Of a stretch of DNA of 64,000 nt, positions 34,416-43,803 are shown one piece after another; the stretch's first letter is position 1; every line of letters starts with the position of its first letter. The stretch covers positions 7,537,961 to 7,601,960 of the forward strand of contig NZ_JH993797.1 of the NCBI RefSeq assembly GCF_000316115.1, in the 5' to 3' direction. The position numbers and the translations under genes were made by a program. The DNA is from Leptolyngbya sp. PCC 7375 (GTDB taxonomy: Bacteria; Cyanobacteriota; Cyanobacteriia; Phormidesmidales; Phormidesmidaceae). The notes below the pieces were generated by a model that saw only the letters and a program-made list of their open reading frames with translations, ran no database searches and was not told the DNA's origin.

Positions 34416-36002
34416 ATGGATGCGACTGCGTTGTGGCAACGATATCAAGACTGGCTTTATTACAACGAGGAGCTAGGATTTTACTTGGATGTCAGTCGTG
34501 TAACGTTTGATGATGCCTTTGTAGCTGAGATGACACCTCGGTTTGCAAAGGCGTTTGAAGCGGTAGATGCATTGGAAAAGGGTGCGATCGCAAACCCCGA
34601 CGAAAATCGGATGGTGGGTCACTACTGGCTACGGGATCCCGATCTTGCTCCGAATGAAGACCTGCGTAGCGAAATAGTTAATACCCTGCGCGATATAGAA
34701 AATTTTACTCAGCAAATTCATACGGCAACGATTACGCCGCCGGGTGAAGAGCGCTTTACCGATATCCTGTCCATCGGTATTGGCGGCTCAGCCTTGGGGC
34801 CAGAATTTGTGGCTGAGGCCCTGGGGGCAGTCAATCCGCCGTTGCAAATTAATTTCATTGATAATACAGATCCAGCGGGTATCGATAAGACCCTGGCCAG
34901 GTTAGGGGATCGGCTAAAAACCACCCTGGTGCTTGTAATTTCTAAATCTGGCGGCACCCCAGAAACCCGCAATGGCATGTTAGAAGTCAAGGCCGCCTAT
35001 GAACGGCGGGGGCTGGACTTTTCGAAGTATGCAATAGCCACCACTGGACGGGGCAGCAAGCTCGATAAAGTTGCTCAGGCTGACAATTGGTTAGCCACTT
35101 TCCCGATGCAGGATTGGGTGGGCGGACGGACCTCTGAGCTATCGTCAGTGGGGCTATTACCGGCCGCGCTCCAGGGTATCGACATCCGTGCCATTCTGGC
35201 GGGTGCTAAACAGATGGATGCAGCAACGCGAATCCCTGATCTCAAAAGCAACCCAGCCGCATTGATGGCTCTGGCCTGGTACCACGCAGGTAACGGTAAG
35301 GGTGAGAAAGATATGGTGATTTTGCCCTACAAGGACAGCCTGCTGCTGTTCAGCCGCTATCTACAGCAGCTGATTATGGAATCCTTGGGTAAGGAAACAG
35401 ATCTAGACGGCAATAAGGTGTTCCAGGGTATTGCCGTCTATGGCAATAAGGGCTCCACTGACCAGCATGCCTATGTGCAGCAGCTGCGGGAAGGGGTGAA
35501 TAATTTCTTCGTGACGCTGATTGAGGTGCTGACGGATCGCGAGGGGAGTTCGACGGAAATTGACCCCGGTGTGACCGCTGGTGATTATCTCTCAGGCTTT
35601 TTGCAAGGGACTCGCAAAGCCTTGTTTGAAAATAAGCGTCAGTCCATTACAATCACCATTCCTGAGGTGACACCTGTGATTGTGGGTTCGCTGATTGCTT
35701 TATATGAGCGGGCCGTGAGTTTGTATGCCGCAGTGGTCAATATCAATGCCTATCATCAGCCAGGTGTAGAGGCGGGTAAAAAAGCGGCGGCTAGTATTCT
35801 CAATCTACAGAACATGGTGGTGGATGTGCTGAGTAAAACCGGCGGTTCTCTGACCCTGGCTGAGGTGGCTGATAAGGTGGGTCGCCCCGATGCCATTGAG
35901 GATATCTATAAAATTATCAGACATCTGGATGCCAATGGTCGCATGGTGGCCATTGATGGCAATGCGGGCAATCCTGGCACGATGCGGGTGATGGCTCGCT
36001 AG
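34416..36002 (+). CDS. pgi: Glucose-6-phosphate isomerase
   Basis: Interconverts glucose 6-phosphate and fructose 6-phosphate, linking glycogen and polysaccharide precursor supply with glycolysis and the Calvin cycle. 528 residues, the shorter cyanobacterial form. The sugar-phosphate-binding loop SIGIGGSALGPEF lies near residue 123, VISKSGGTPETRNGM near 185, DWVGGRTSELSSVGLLP near 235, and the catalytic Glu/His region is in MESLGKETDLDG and GSTDQHAYVQQLREG; the catalytic Lys is in GVEAGKKAA near 455. A ribosome site GAGAGG lies five bases before the ATG. A 14-bp palindrome spans its stop. Confidence 0.96.
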   Translation: MDATALWQRYQDWLYYNEELGFYLDVSRVTFDDAFVAEMTPRFAKAFEAVDALEKGAIANPDENRMVGHYWLRDPDLAPNEDLRSEIVNTLRDIENFTQQIHTATITPPGEERFTDILSIGIGGSALGPEFVAEALGAVNPPLQINFIDNTDPAGIDKTLARLGDRLKTTLVLVISKSGGTPETRNGMLEVKAAYERRGLDFSKYAIATTGRGSKLDKVAQADNWLATFPMQDWVGGRTSELSSVGLLPAALQGIDIRAILAGAKQMDAATRIPDLKSNPAALMALAWYHAGNGKGEKDMVILPYKDSLLLFSRYLQQLIMESLGKETDLDGNKVFQGIAVYGNKGSTDQHAYVQQLREGVNNFFVTLIEVLTDREGSSTEIDPGVTAGDYLSGFLQGTRKALFENKRQSITITIPEVTPVIVGSLIALYERAVSLYAAVVNINAYHQPGVEAGKKAAASILNLQNMVVDVLSKTGGSLTLAEVADKVGRPDAIEDIYKIIRHLDANGRMVAIDGNAGNPGTMRVMAR

Positions 36003-36058
36003 CGAGCTCTAATTTGGGTGGGTGAGCTATCCGTTTTAGGCATGGCCAGCGGCAGCGG

Positions 36059-38239
36059 TTAATCACCTGTGCTGGCCGTGCTTATGCTGACTTGCTTTGG
36101 CTCATCAGTCTGGTCATCCGTTGGCCTGTCGCTGGTTTCAATCGGTAACAGGATTAAAAATTCGGTGCCTTGATCTAGCTGGGAACAGACGTCCAGGCAA
36201 CCACCATGTTTTTCGGTGACAACTTGGTGGGCGATCGCCAGCCCCAATCCTGTACCTTTGCCGACGGTCTTAGTTGTAAACTTACGGTCAAAAATTTTGG
36301 TGCATAGATCCGTGGGAATTCCTTTACCATTATCCCGAATGCGAATGGCCACCTGCCGCAATGGGGTGAGTTGGGTGGAGATGGTGATCTGTTGAGGCGT
36401 GGTCTCCAGCTCGGTAAATGATGTTTCTTCGGCGAGTTCATCGAACATATCAATGGCATTGGCCAAGATATTCATAAACACCTGACTCAGCTGCCCTGGA
36501 AAACACATGATTTCTGGTAGTTGGGCATAGTCACGGATAATTTGGATTTCAGGACGGTACTGGTTGGCTTTGAGCCGATATTTCAAAATCAGTAGGGTAC
36601 TGTCAATGCCTGCGTGGACATTGGCCTTGAGTTTTTGGTCGTGGTCAGCGCGGGCAAATAATCGCAGACTATTGCTGATATTGCGAATGCGATCGCATCC
36701 CGCATTCATCGAAGCCAGCATATGGGGCAAGTCTTCTAACAAAAACTCAATATCCAGCTGCTCACGGGCGGTTCTGAGCTCTTCTCCCGGGGATGGAAAC
36801 GTTCGTTCCCATAGCTGGATATAGGCAGTAATATCCTTGAGAGATAGTTGTAACTCAGCCACATTTCCTCTTACAAAGCCGAGGGGATTATTGATTTCGT
36901 GAGCCACACCTGCGACTAAGTTCCCTAGTGCGGACATTTTTTCACTTTGTACCAGCTGAAGCTGGGTTTTCTTTAAATTGTCTAACTGGACTTCGAGTGC
37001 TCCTAACAGTTTTCGATTTTCTCTAAAGGCACGGGAGATAGTTTCAAACCAAGGCACCCAAATATCGGGCAGGGTATCAGGAAGATCTGTCGAGACTGCC
37101 TGTTTTTCATGCTCAATATGATCTACTAGCTGGCAGGCGGGTTGAATAAAGCTATCGGTTAAGATGCGACTCGTTGCCCATAAACACAGCCCTAGACCAA
37201 TAAGTGGAATCATGGATGCTAGGAGACCATTGGTCACGGCTGCATAGTAAATAGCGCTTTTCGGAATAAAGAAAATTAAATCCCAGGGAGTATCGGCTAT
37301 CCTGCGGTGAATCACTAAAAACGACCCAATAGCCTGCACGTGATTATTAGGGCTAGACAAAATCAAATTTGTTTCAGCTTTGAGAGCTGCCGGTAAGACC
37401 GTATCAAGGGTCTGAATTTCGGGAGCACTGGTGGTTTTCAGGCCAGGATATGCCAATAATTGTTGATTAGCCCCTGAAATCACCAGGGTTCCTTTGGCAT
37501 AATCAAAATTTTGAATGGCCTGATTAAGACGCTCAAGGGTGATGTCAATGGCAACCGTGCCACGAAACCGATCTTGCTCATAAATCGGTGCGTTGGCGGT
37601 GACCATCATTCCTTGTCCTGCTAAATCAAGGTAGGCATCTGTCCATGATGTTTGTCGTTGGGGATTATGTTCAGGCAGCCCTTGTGCAAAAAATGCCATT
37701 TTTAACATGGCCTGATCAAATTCAATCTCTTCACTATAGGGATACAGATTGATAAATCCCTGGGCTGAGATGTAATAGACCCAGGTCACTTCCTGAAAAT
37801 TGTCCTTGATGCCTCGAAAGATCGGCATGAGCCGCAGCGTCATGTTGAACTCACGTTCAAACTCATTAGACTGATGGGATAGCGCCCCTATTCCTTGTAT
37901 ATTGCCGAAGGTATCCCAGGATTCACCGATTTGTGGAAATAATTTGTAACGGGAGTCTCTTGTCTGGATCACCTGTTTGCGAAGAGGTGACGTGGTTAGA
38001 TCTTTAATAGACAATTTGAGATCCTCTTCGGCAGTTACTTGCAGAATATGCAATTGATTGGTCACCGATTTAACAATGCCGTCCAGGTGAACGGCATTTT
38101 CAAAGAACTTATTTTGAATGACAATCTGCTCATGGGCATAGACAGCATGCCACTGTAACCCTAAAAAACTTAGGGAAATAAGCAGAACAATTAAAAATGT
38201 TCCGGTTAAAAAATAACTGTAACGTTTGAAAGATGGCAT
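36059..38239 (-). CDS. Membrane sensor histidine kinase with extracytoplasmic PDC/Cache domain
   Basis: A 726-residue kinase (ATG 38239 preferred over a TTG at 38260). Span 1 near residue 12-33 (LTGTFLIVLLISLSFLGL), a large periplasmic region of about 290 residues with dCache features (WVYYISAQGFINLYPYSEEI; MVTANAPIYEQDRFRGTVAI), span 2 near 325-350, then a short linker and coiled coil. The phosphoacceptor is in GVAHEINNPLGF near residue 445. The ATPase has the N box NILANAIDMFDEL, G1 RDNGKGIP and G2 GKGTGLGLAI, so it is complete. No receiver domain is fused and no response regulator lies beside it, so the partner is unknown. The ligand may be a small organic molecule, as for other Cache kinases. 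Confidence 0.9.
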   Translation of the reverse strand: MPSFKRYSYFLTGTFLIVLLISLSFLGLQWHAVYAHEQIVIQNKFFENAVHLDGIVKSVTNQLHILQVTAEEDLKLSIKDLTTSPLRKQVIQTRDSRYKLFPQIGESWDTFGNIQGIGALSHQSNEFEREFNMTLRLMPIFRGIKDNFQEVTWVYYISAQGFINLYPYSEEIEFDQAMLKMAFFAQGLPEHNPQRQTSWTDAYLDLAGQGMMVTANAPIYEQDRFRGTVAIDITLERLNQAIQNFDYAKGTLVISGANQQLLAYPGLKTTSAPEIQTLDTVLPAALKAETNLILSSPNNHVQAIGSFLVIHRRIADTPWDLIFFIPKSAIYYAAVTNGLLASMIPLIGLGLCLWATSRILTDSFIQPACQLVDHIEHEKQAVSTDLPDTLPDIWVPWFETISRAFRENRKLLGALEVQLDNLKKTQLQLVQSEKMSALGNLVAGVAHEINNPLGFVRGNVAELQLSLKDITAYIQLWERTFPSPGEELRTAREQLDIEFLLEDLPHMLASMNAGCDRIRNISNSLRLFARADHDQKLKANVHAGIDSTLLILKYRLKANQYRPEIQIIRDYAQLPEIMCFPGQLSQVFMNILANAIDMFDELAEETSFTELETTPQQITISTQLTPLRQVAIRIRDNGKGIPTDLCTKIFDRKFTTKTVGKGTGLGLAIAHQVVTEKHGGCLDVCSQLDQGTEFLILLPIETSDRPTDDQTDEPKQVSISTASTGD

Positions 38240-38630
38240 GGGTTCTGCTGATCCAACCAAACCGTATCAACTGACTGGATGCACCCTTGAGCGATCGGTA
38301 AGTTTCCCTGCTTGAATCCCTGGGTCGATGCCTTTGCCACTATGGGGAATTTACTGAGATGGTTAGACATTTTAAGGTACGGCTAGTTATGCCATATCTA
38401 CATCCGCTAAATGTCTGAATTTTGCCAGAATTGTCCCTTTAATCCCAACTTCACCTCAGCAACGGCCAAAATTTAGGAAGCATTGCGAGTAATCCCTGGG
38501 GATATGGCGTTAACCATAGGCAGTACTGTGTTCTGATTCAGAATTAGTAATCATGTGCGGCATTGGCAATCCTGTTCCGCAAATCAGGTTTTACAATCTA
38601 TAGATGCTGTAACCCATTTCCATTGCTTTC
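38240..38630. other. Divergent promoter region
   Basis: About 390 bases between the kinase (leftward) and mfd (rightward). No repeat, hairpin or ORF of interest is visible. Confidence 0.5.
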
Positions 38631-41600
38631 ATGGCTTTTTCGTCTGTTGTTCGTGCCCTTAGTAAGGCTGCCTTAGCTCAAGAATTACTTATAAAGCTAG
38701 ATAAACAGCAGCAGCTAGTACTCAATGGGTTACCCCGTTTACCCAAAGGTCTGGTGGCCTCGGCATTGGCCCAGGCCCAGGCCTGTCCCATGCTGGTGAT
38801 AACAGCAACGCTAGAGGAAGCGGGGCGTTGGGCCGCACAGCTAGAAACCATGGGCTGGCCCAGGGTATCCCTGTATCCGACATCAGAGGCCTCGCCCTAC
38901 GATCCGTTTGACCAAGAGTCGGAGATGACCTGGGGACAGCTACAGGTGCTGGCGGATTTGCTTAAGGAATCTGACAAGCCCAGTGTAATTGTGGCAACGG
39001 AGCGAGCGTTGCAGCCACACTTGCCCCCTGTGGAATCCTTTAAGCCCTACTGTTTGCAGTTAGAGCAGGGCATGGAGCTAAACCTTAAGGAGCTGTCACG
39101 GACGTTAGCCACCCTGGGATATGAAAAGGTACCGACGGTGGAAACAGAAGGACAGTGGAGCCAACGGGGAGACATTATTGATGTGTTTCCAGTGTCGGCG
39201 GAACTGCCGGTGCGGTTAGAGCTGTTTGGCGATGAGTTAGAGCGGCTGCGGGAATTTGATCCGGCAAACCAGCGGTCGTTAGATAAAGTTTCCACCCTAT
39301 TGCTGACGGCAACGGACTTCAGTCCGCTGATTGCCTCCAAGTTAGACGAGAAAGGTGTGCTCATGGACCTGATGCCGTCGGAGGTTAGGGAAGGGTATGA
39401 AAGTGGTCAGCGGGTAGAAGGTCTGCGACGATTTTTGGGGATTGCGTTTGATCAACCGGCATCGCTGCTGGAGTATTTGCCAGAGGATACGCTGATTACC
39501 CTCGATGAGCCTGATCAATGTCGAGCCCACAGCGGTCGTTGGTATGAACAGGTGGATGACTATTGGCATGAGGTCAATGAAACCCTGGGCAGTAGCGACG
39601 AGATTCAGCTGCCGGGGGATCAGGTACCGCGTCTGCATCGCTCCTTTGATGAGGCGTTAGAGGATCTGTCTCTGTTTTCCCAAATACTGATGTCGGAGAT
39701 TGCTGAGGAGGGGGAAGGACTCAACCTATCTAGCCGTCCGGTGCCGGCCATTCCCCATCAGTTTGGCAAGCTGGCGGAAACAGTGCGAGGGGAGTGCGAT
39801 CGCAAACATCAGATCTGGCTAATCTCTGCCCAGCCCAGCCGCTCAGTGGCCCTACTTCAAGAGCATGATTGTCCTGCTCAGTTTATCCCCAATCCCAAAG
39901 ACTACCCTGCCATTGAAAAGCTCCACGGTCAATATGTCCCCGTTGGCGTCAAATATTCTGGCCTGGCAGAACTGGAAGGCTTTATCCTACCGACATTTCG
40001 CATTGGCATTGTCACCGATCGGGAGTTTTTTGGTCAACACACCCTGGCCACCCCCAGCTATGTGCGCAAACGTCGCCGGGCTGCCTCTAAGAAAGTCGAC
40101 CCTAATAAGCTCCGACCCAACGACTATGTAGTACACCGTAACCACGGTATCGGCCAGTTTCTCAAGCTAGAAAGTCTCACCATCGATGCAGAAACACGAG
40201 AGTACCTGGTGATCAAATATGCTGACGGTTTGCTCAGGGTGGCTGCGGACCAGATGGGTTCGCTGTCGAGATTTCGAGCGTCAGCGGAGAAACGGCCTGC
40301 GCTGAACAAAATGACTGGTAAGGCTTGGGAAAAAACGAAGACCCGTGCCAAGAAAGCCATCCAAAAGGTTGCAGTGGATCTGCTCAAGCTCTATGCCCAG
40401 CGCTCTGAACTGGAAGGCTTTACCTACCCAGTCGACATGCCCTGGCAACAGGAGTTGGAGGATTCTTTCCCCTATCAACCCACTCCCGATCAGCTGAAGG
40501 CGACGCAGGATGTGAAACGGGATATGGAAAGCCCTCGCCCCATGGATCGACTAGTCTGTGGCGATGTCGGCTTTGGTAAAACCGAAGTGGCCATTCGGTC
40601 GATCTTTAAGGCCGTGATTGCTGGTAAACAGGTGGCAATGCTAGCTCCGACAACAATTCTCACCCAGCAGCATTACCACACCATCAAAGAGAGATATGCC
40701 CCCTATCCTATCCAGGTGGGGCTGTTAAACCGCTTCCGCACTGCCAATGAGAGAAAAGATATTATTCAGCGGTTAGCAACAGGCGAACTAGATGTTGTTG
40801 TGGGTACCCATCAACTGTTAGGAAAAGCCGTTAAATTCAAAGATTTGGGACTGCTGGTGGTCGATGAAGAACAGCGGTTTGGTGTGAACCAAAAAGAGAA
40901 AATCAAGGCCATGAAAACCCAGGTGGATGTGCTTACCCTGAGTGCCACACCAATTCCCCGTACACTTTACATGTCGCTCTCAGGGGTGCGGGAGATGAGC
41001 TTGATTACAACGCCCCCCCCATCCCGACGACCGATTATAACCCACCTGGCTCCCCACGATATGGAGAAGGTACGGGCCGCCATTCGCCAAGAGTTAGATC
41101 GGGGCGGACAGATATTCTATGTGGTGCCACGGGTGGAAGGGATTGAAGAGATTGCTGCTCGCATTCGCGAGATGATTCCATCTATTCGGTTGGCGGTTGC
41201 CCATGGTCAGATGCCAGAGGGCGAGCTGGAAGCCACTATGCTGGCCTTTAGCAATGGTGAAGCAGACTTGATGGTGTGTACCACCATTATTGAATCGGGT
41301 TTGGATATTCCTCGGGTGAATACGATCCTGATCGAAGACTCCCAAAAATTTGGTCTATCCCAGCTTTACCAGCTGCGGGGGCGGGTGGGCCGTTCTGGCA
41401 TTCAGGCCCATGCCTGGTTGTTTTTCCCAAGGCAAGACAAACTTTCAGATAAGGCACGCAAGCGGCTGCGGGCAATTCAGGAATTTACCCAGCTGGGTTC
41501 GGGTTATCAGCTAGCCATGCGGGATATGGAAATTCGCGGCATTGGTAACCTGCTAGGGGTACAACAGTCTGGTCAGATGGAGGTGATCGGGTTTGACCTC

Positions 41601-42137
41601 TATATGGACATGTTACAGGAGGCAATTGCCGAGATTCGTGGTCAGGAGATTCCTCAGGTGGACGAGACTCAGGTAGATCTGAAACTGACGGCATTTATTC
41701 CCAACAACTACATTGGCGATACCGATCAAAAGATGAGCGTCTACCGCTCACTGGTGGCTGCAGATACGAAGCGTGAGCTGATGCAAATTGTGACGGACCT
41801 GAACGATCGGTTTGGGACCATTCCACCGGCAGTGGAACAGCTAGTGAAAATGTTAGAGCTGAAGCAGATTGCCAAACCCTTGGGCTTTGCGAAAATTAAG
41901 CCGGAGGGCAAGCAGCATGTGGTGATGGAGACACCCATGGAAGCGCCAGCCTGGAAGCTGCTGCATGAGAAGGTACCGGGTCATTTGAAATCACGGTTTA
42001 TCTATGGGTCGGGTAAAGTAACGGTGCGTGGTCTCGGTGTGATGAAACCGGACAAGCAGCTGGAGAACTTGATTGAGTGGTTGGGGTATATGCGTGGGGC
42101 ATTAAATGAGCCTGCTTTAGCGGGAAGTGATGTGTAG
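38631..42137 (+). CDS. mfd: Transcription-repair coupling factor
   Basis: Removes stalled RNA polymerase from damaged DNA and recruits UvrA. 1168 residues, full length. In order: UvrB-homology region (residues about 30-370; LYPTSEASPYDPFDQESEMT, QRGDIIDVFPVSAELPVRLE), polymerase-interaction domain starting NDYVVHRNHGIGQFLKLES near 500, and RecG-like helicase with LVCGDVGFGKTEVAIRS (Walker A near 643), VVDEEQRFG (DEEQ box near 745), LSATPIPRTLYMSL, VCTTIIESGLDIPRVNTILI and QLYQLRGRVGRSG. The C-terminal TRCF domain begins near 1030 (DETQVDLKLTAFIPNNYIGD). All motor motifs are intact. It is likely monocistronic. Confidence 0.97.
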   Translation: MAFSSVVRALSKAALAQELLIKLDKQQQLVLNGLPRLPKGLVASALAQAQACPMLVITATLEEAGRWAAQLETMGWPRVSLYPTSEASPYDPFDQESEMTWGQLQVLADLLKESDKPSVIVATERALQPHLPPVESFKPYCLQLEQGMELNLKELSRTLATLGYEKVPTVETEGQWSQRGDIIDVFPVSAELPVRLELFGDELERLREFDPANQRSLDKVSTLLLTATDFSPLIASKLDEKGVLMDLMPSEVREGYESGQRVEGLRRFLGIAFDQPASLLEYLPEDTLITLDEPDQCRAHSGRWYEQVDDYWHEVNETLGSSDEIQLPGDQVPRLHRSFDEALEDLSLFSQILMSEIAEEGEGLNLSSRPVPAIPHQFGKLAETVRGECDRKHQIWLISAQPSRSVALLQEHDCPAQFIPNPKDYPAIEKLHGQYVPVGVKYSGLAELEGFILPTFRIGIVTDREFFGQHTLATPSYVRKRRRAASKKVDPNKLRPNDYVVHRNHGIGQFLKLESLTIDAETREYLVIKYADGLLRVAADQMGSLSRFRASAEKRPALNKMTGKAWEKTKTRAKKAIQKVAVDLLKLYAQRSELEGFTYPVDMPWQQELEDSFPYQPTPDQLKATQDVKRDMESPRPMDRLVCGDVGFGKTEVAIRSIFKAVIAGKQVAMLAPTTILTQQHYHTIKERYAPYPIQVGLLNRFRTANERKDIIQRLATGELDVVVGTHQLLGKAVKFKDLGLLVVDEEQRFGVNQKEKIKAMKTQVDVLTLSATPIPRTLYMSLSGVREMSLITTPPPSRRPIITHLAPHDMEKVRAAIRQELDRGGQIFYVVPRVEGIEEIAARIREMIPSIRLAVAHGQMPEGELEATMLAFSNGEADLMVCTTIIESGLDIPRVNTILIEDSQKFGLSQLYQLRGRVGRSGIQAHAWLFFPRQDKLSDKARKRLRAIQEFTQLGSGYQLAMRDMEIRGIGNLLGVQQSGQMEVIGFDLYMDMLQEAIAEIRGQEIPQVDETQVDLKLTAFIPNNYIGDTDQKMSVYRSLVAADTKRELMQIVTDLNDRFGTIPPAVEQLVKMLELKQIAKPLGFAKIKPEGKQHVVMETPMEAPAWKLLHEKVPGHLKSRFIYGSGKVTVRGLGVMKPDKQLENLIEWLGYMRGALNEPALAGSDV

Positions 42138-42234
42138 TCTTTGGTCAAAATCCTGCTTAGGGATTTGCCAAAAAATAAGATCCCTGGATGAGTATGGGAA
42201 AAAGTTAAGGGGGCAAGGGAGTCAGCAGCTGGCT

Positions 42235-43803
42235 TTATTGGTTAACGCCTAGGGCTTTGCCGAGTGCGCCACCATGGAAGGGATTTTTGGCTCGGGTGTC
42301 GAGCCATTTGCCGCGCCACCATAGGACAGCACAAAGTCCAGTAATTACCGATAAAACCGTAGATGTCTGTTGCCAAAGAGGAAGACTGAGCGGTGAAATG
42401 ATAGCTAGTGAATCATATATTGCCCAGGTACTAAAAGTTGAAGTAAGTGGGAACCAGCAAAAGTAAGGAAACGCCAAAACCACCAAAAATCGTAACCATA
42501 AATTCTCTGGAGTTATCTTAGCCTGACACCAGGCACCAATACCAACGCCAACAATAACACCAGCAATAGCAATAACAAAGTTAATTTCAAAATCAATAGC
42601 TGTAGCAATAGCGCCAGTTGCAATACCAGTTGCAAGGCTAGCTGTAGCAATAACACTAGCATCACCAGCGCCAGTCAAAAAAGACTCAATAGCGTAGTTT
42701 ACGAGTCTAGCTCCGACCATCGCTTTCTCTCTATCTTCACCACCTTTGATAGCAATAGCGATAGCAACAGCACCAGAAATCAAGACAAAAACAATAAGAG
42801 CAACACTGATAGTAACAATGGCAAAAATAAAAGCAGTCACGATTACAGTTCCAGCCATTAAGAATGCACCACCAAGGATTCCACCGATAATCCCAAATTC
42901 GGCTCCAGCAACAGTGTTATGACTAACGACAAACATAGAGATAGCACGAACAATAAAGGCAATACCGCTAGTAATGACAACAACAAACGAGACTCTTCTA
43001 TTGCTGATGGTCCTGTAAAGATTACCGACAAAAGGCCAAGTTAGACTTTTACGATATAACTGAATACATTGAGTGTAAGTGTATATTCCTTTTGGGCCCA
43101 GCTCCCAAAAAAGATCAGGCGTCAATTTTTTATTGTCGCTCTGGTGCAGGGTTACCCAAAATATTAAATTAATGTAAATAACAATGACCGCAGAGGCTAT
43201 AAAAAAAGGATTCTCTGGATCAGTAAATATGGAAAACCCAACTTTAGAAATCGCAATTATCGTCATTACAGCTGCAAAAGTTAATATCGAACGATAATGC
43301 CACCCCGTACTCAGCTCATAATCAACGGGTCTAAACAAGTCTTGCCAGTATCTTCTATAGTTATGCTGGTGTTGCTGACGTTGAGCAATCAATCGACTCA
43401 ATAGGTCAAGCTCTAATATAGGAGGTAGCGTCCTCAGTAACTGTTTCCAGTGTTGATCAGAGGTCGATATATTGGCAAGCAGGTTATCACTAGCCCTAAT
43501 GTAATTTGCCTCTGTAAGGCCATCTGCTTGTTTAAGTAAGGCTTCAACTGTTGCAGGTATATGGTCGGGTAAGGAATTGATCGGACTCTCAACAGCACAT
43601 ATTGGTACAACTAATCTCGGATCTGGTAGGAGTTCCCGATTTCTTTGTACAAAAGGTATTTCCTTCAGCAAATAAGCAATTCTCCCAGCAATAGTCGGTA
43701 GCGATGAATCCGAAGATTCTTTATTAAAGGGTTGCCATATCCAGTCAATTATCTCAGATTCTCTTTGCTGGACAGTTAACTCATAGTTCAATGGCACTGA
43801 CAT
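42235..43803 (-). CDS. C-terminal membrane part of an IS-split NACHT protein
   Basis: The frame holds about 10 hydrophobic spans from residue 170 on, very rich in Ile, Val and Ala (TFAAVMTIIAISKVGFSIF; VTAFIFAIVTISVALIVFVL). It ends GALGKALGVNQ. The first residues MSVPL are encoded by the end of the IS4 element; from NYELTVQQ on, the sequence is native. Deleting the IS and one 11-bp repeat joins it in frame to the NACHT gene at 45281-47606, giving a 1289-residue protein. The ATG at 43803 lies within the inserted element, so a fragment could still be made from IS-borne signals; whether it is expressed is not known. It should be seen as the 3' half of a broken gene. The fold of this membrane module is not recognised. 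Confidence 0.75.
   Translation of the reverse strand: MSVPLNYELTVQQRESEIIDWIWQPFNKESSDSSLPTIAGRIAYLLKEIPFVQRNRELLPDPRLVVPICAVESPINSLPDHIPATVEALLKQADGLTEANYIRASDNLLANISTSDQHWKQLLRTLPPILELDLLSRLIAQRQQHQHNYRRYWQDLFRPVDYELSTGWHYRSILTFAAVMTIIAISKVGFSIFTDPENPFFIASAVIVIYINLIFWVTLHQSDNKKLTPDLFWELGPKGIYTYTQCIQLYRKSLTWPFVGNLYRTISNRRVSFVVVITSGIAFIVRAISMFVVSHNTVAGAEFGIIGGILGGAFLMAGTVIVTAFIFAIVTISVALIVFVLISGAVAIAIAIKGGEDREKAMVGARLVNYAIESFLTGAGDASVIATASLATGIATGAIATAIDFEINFVIAIAGVIVGVGIGAWCQAKITPENLWLRFLVVLAFPYFCWFPLTSTFSTWAIYDSLAIISPLSLPLWQQTSTVLSVITGLCAVLWWRGKWLDTRAKNPFHGGALGKALGVNQ

Noticed and set aside
35994..36007. 14-bp palindrome across the pgi stop as a regulatory site
   Set aside because: Short, no T-run, and made of a natural run of Ala/Arg codons plus stop; no support for a function.
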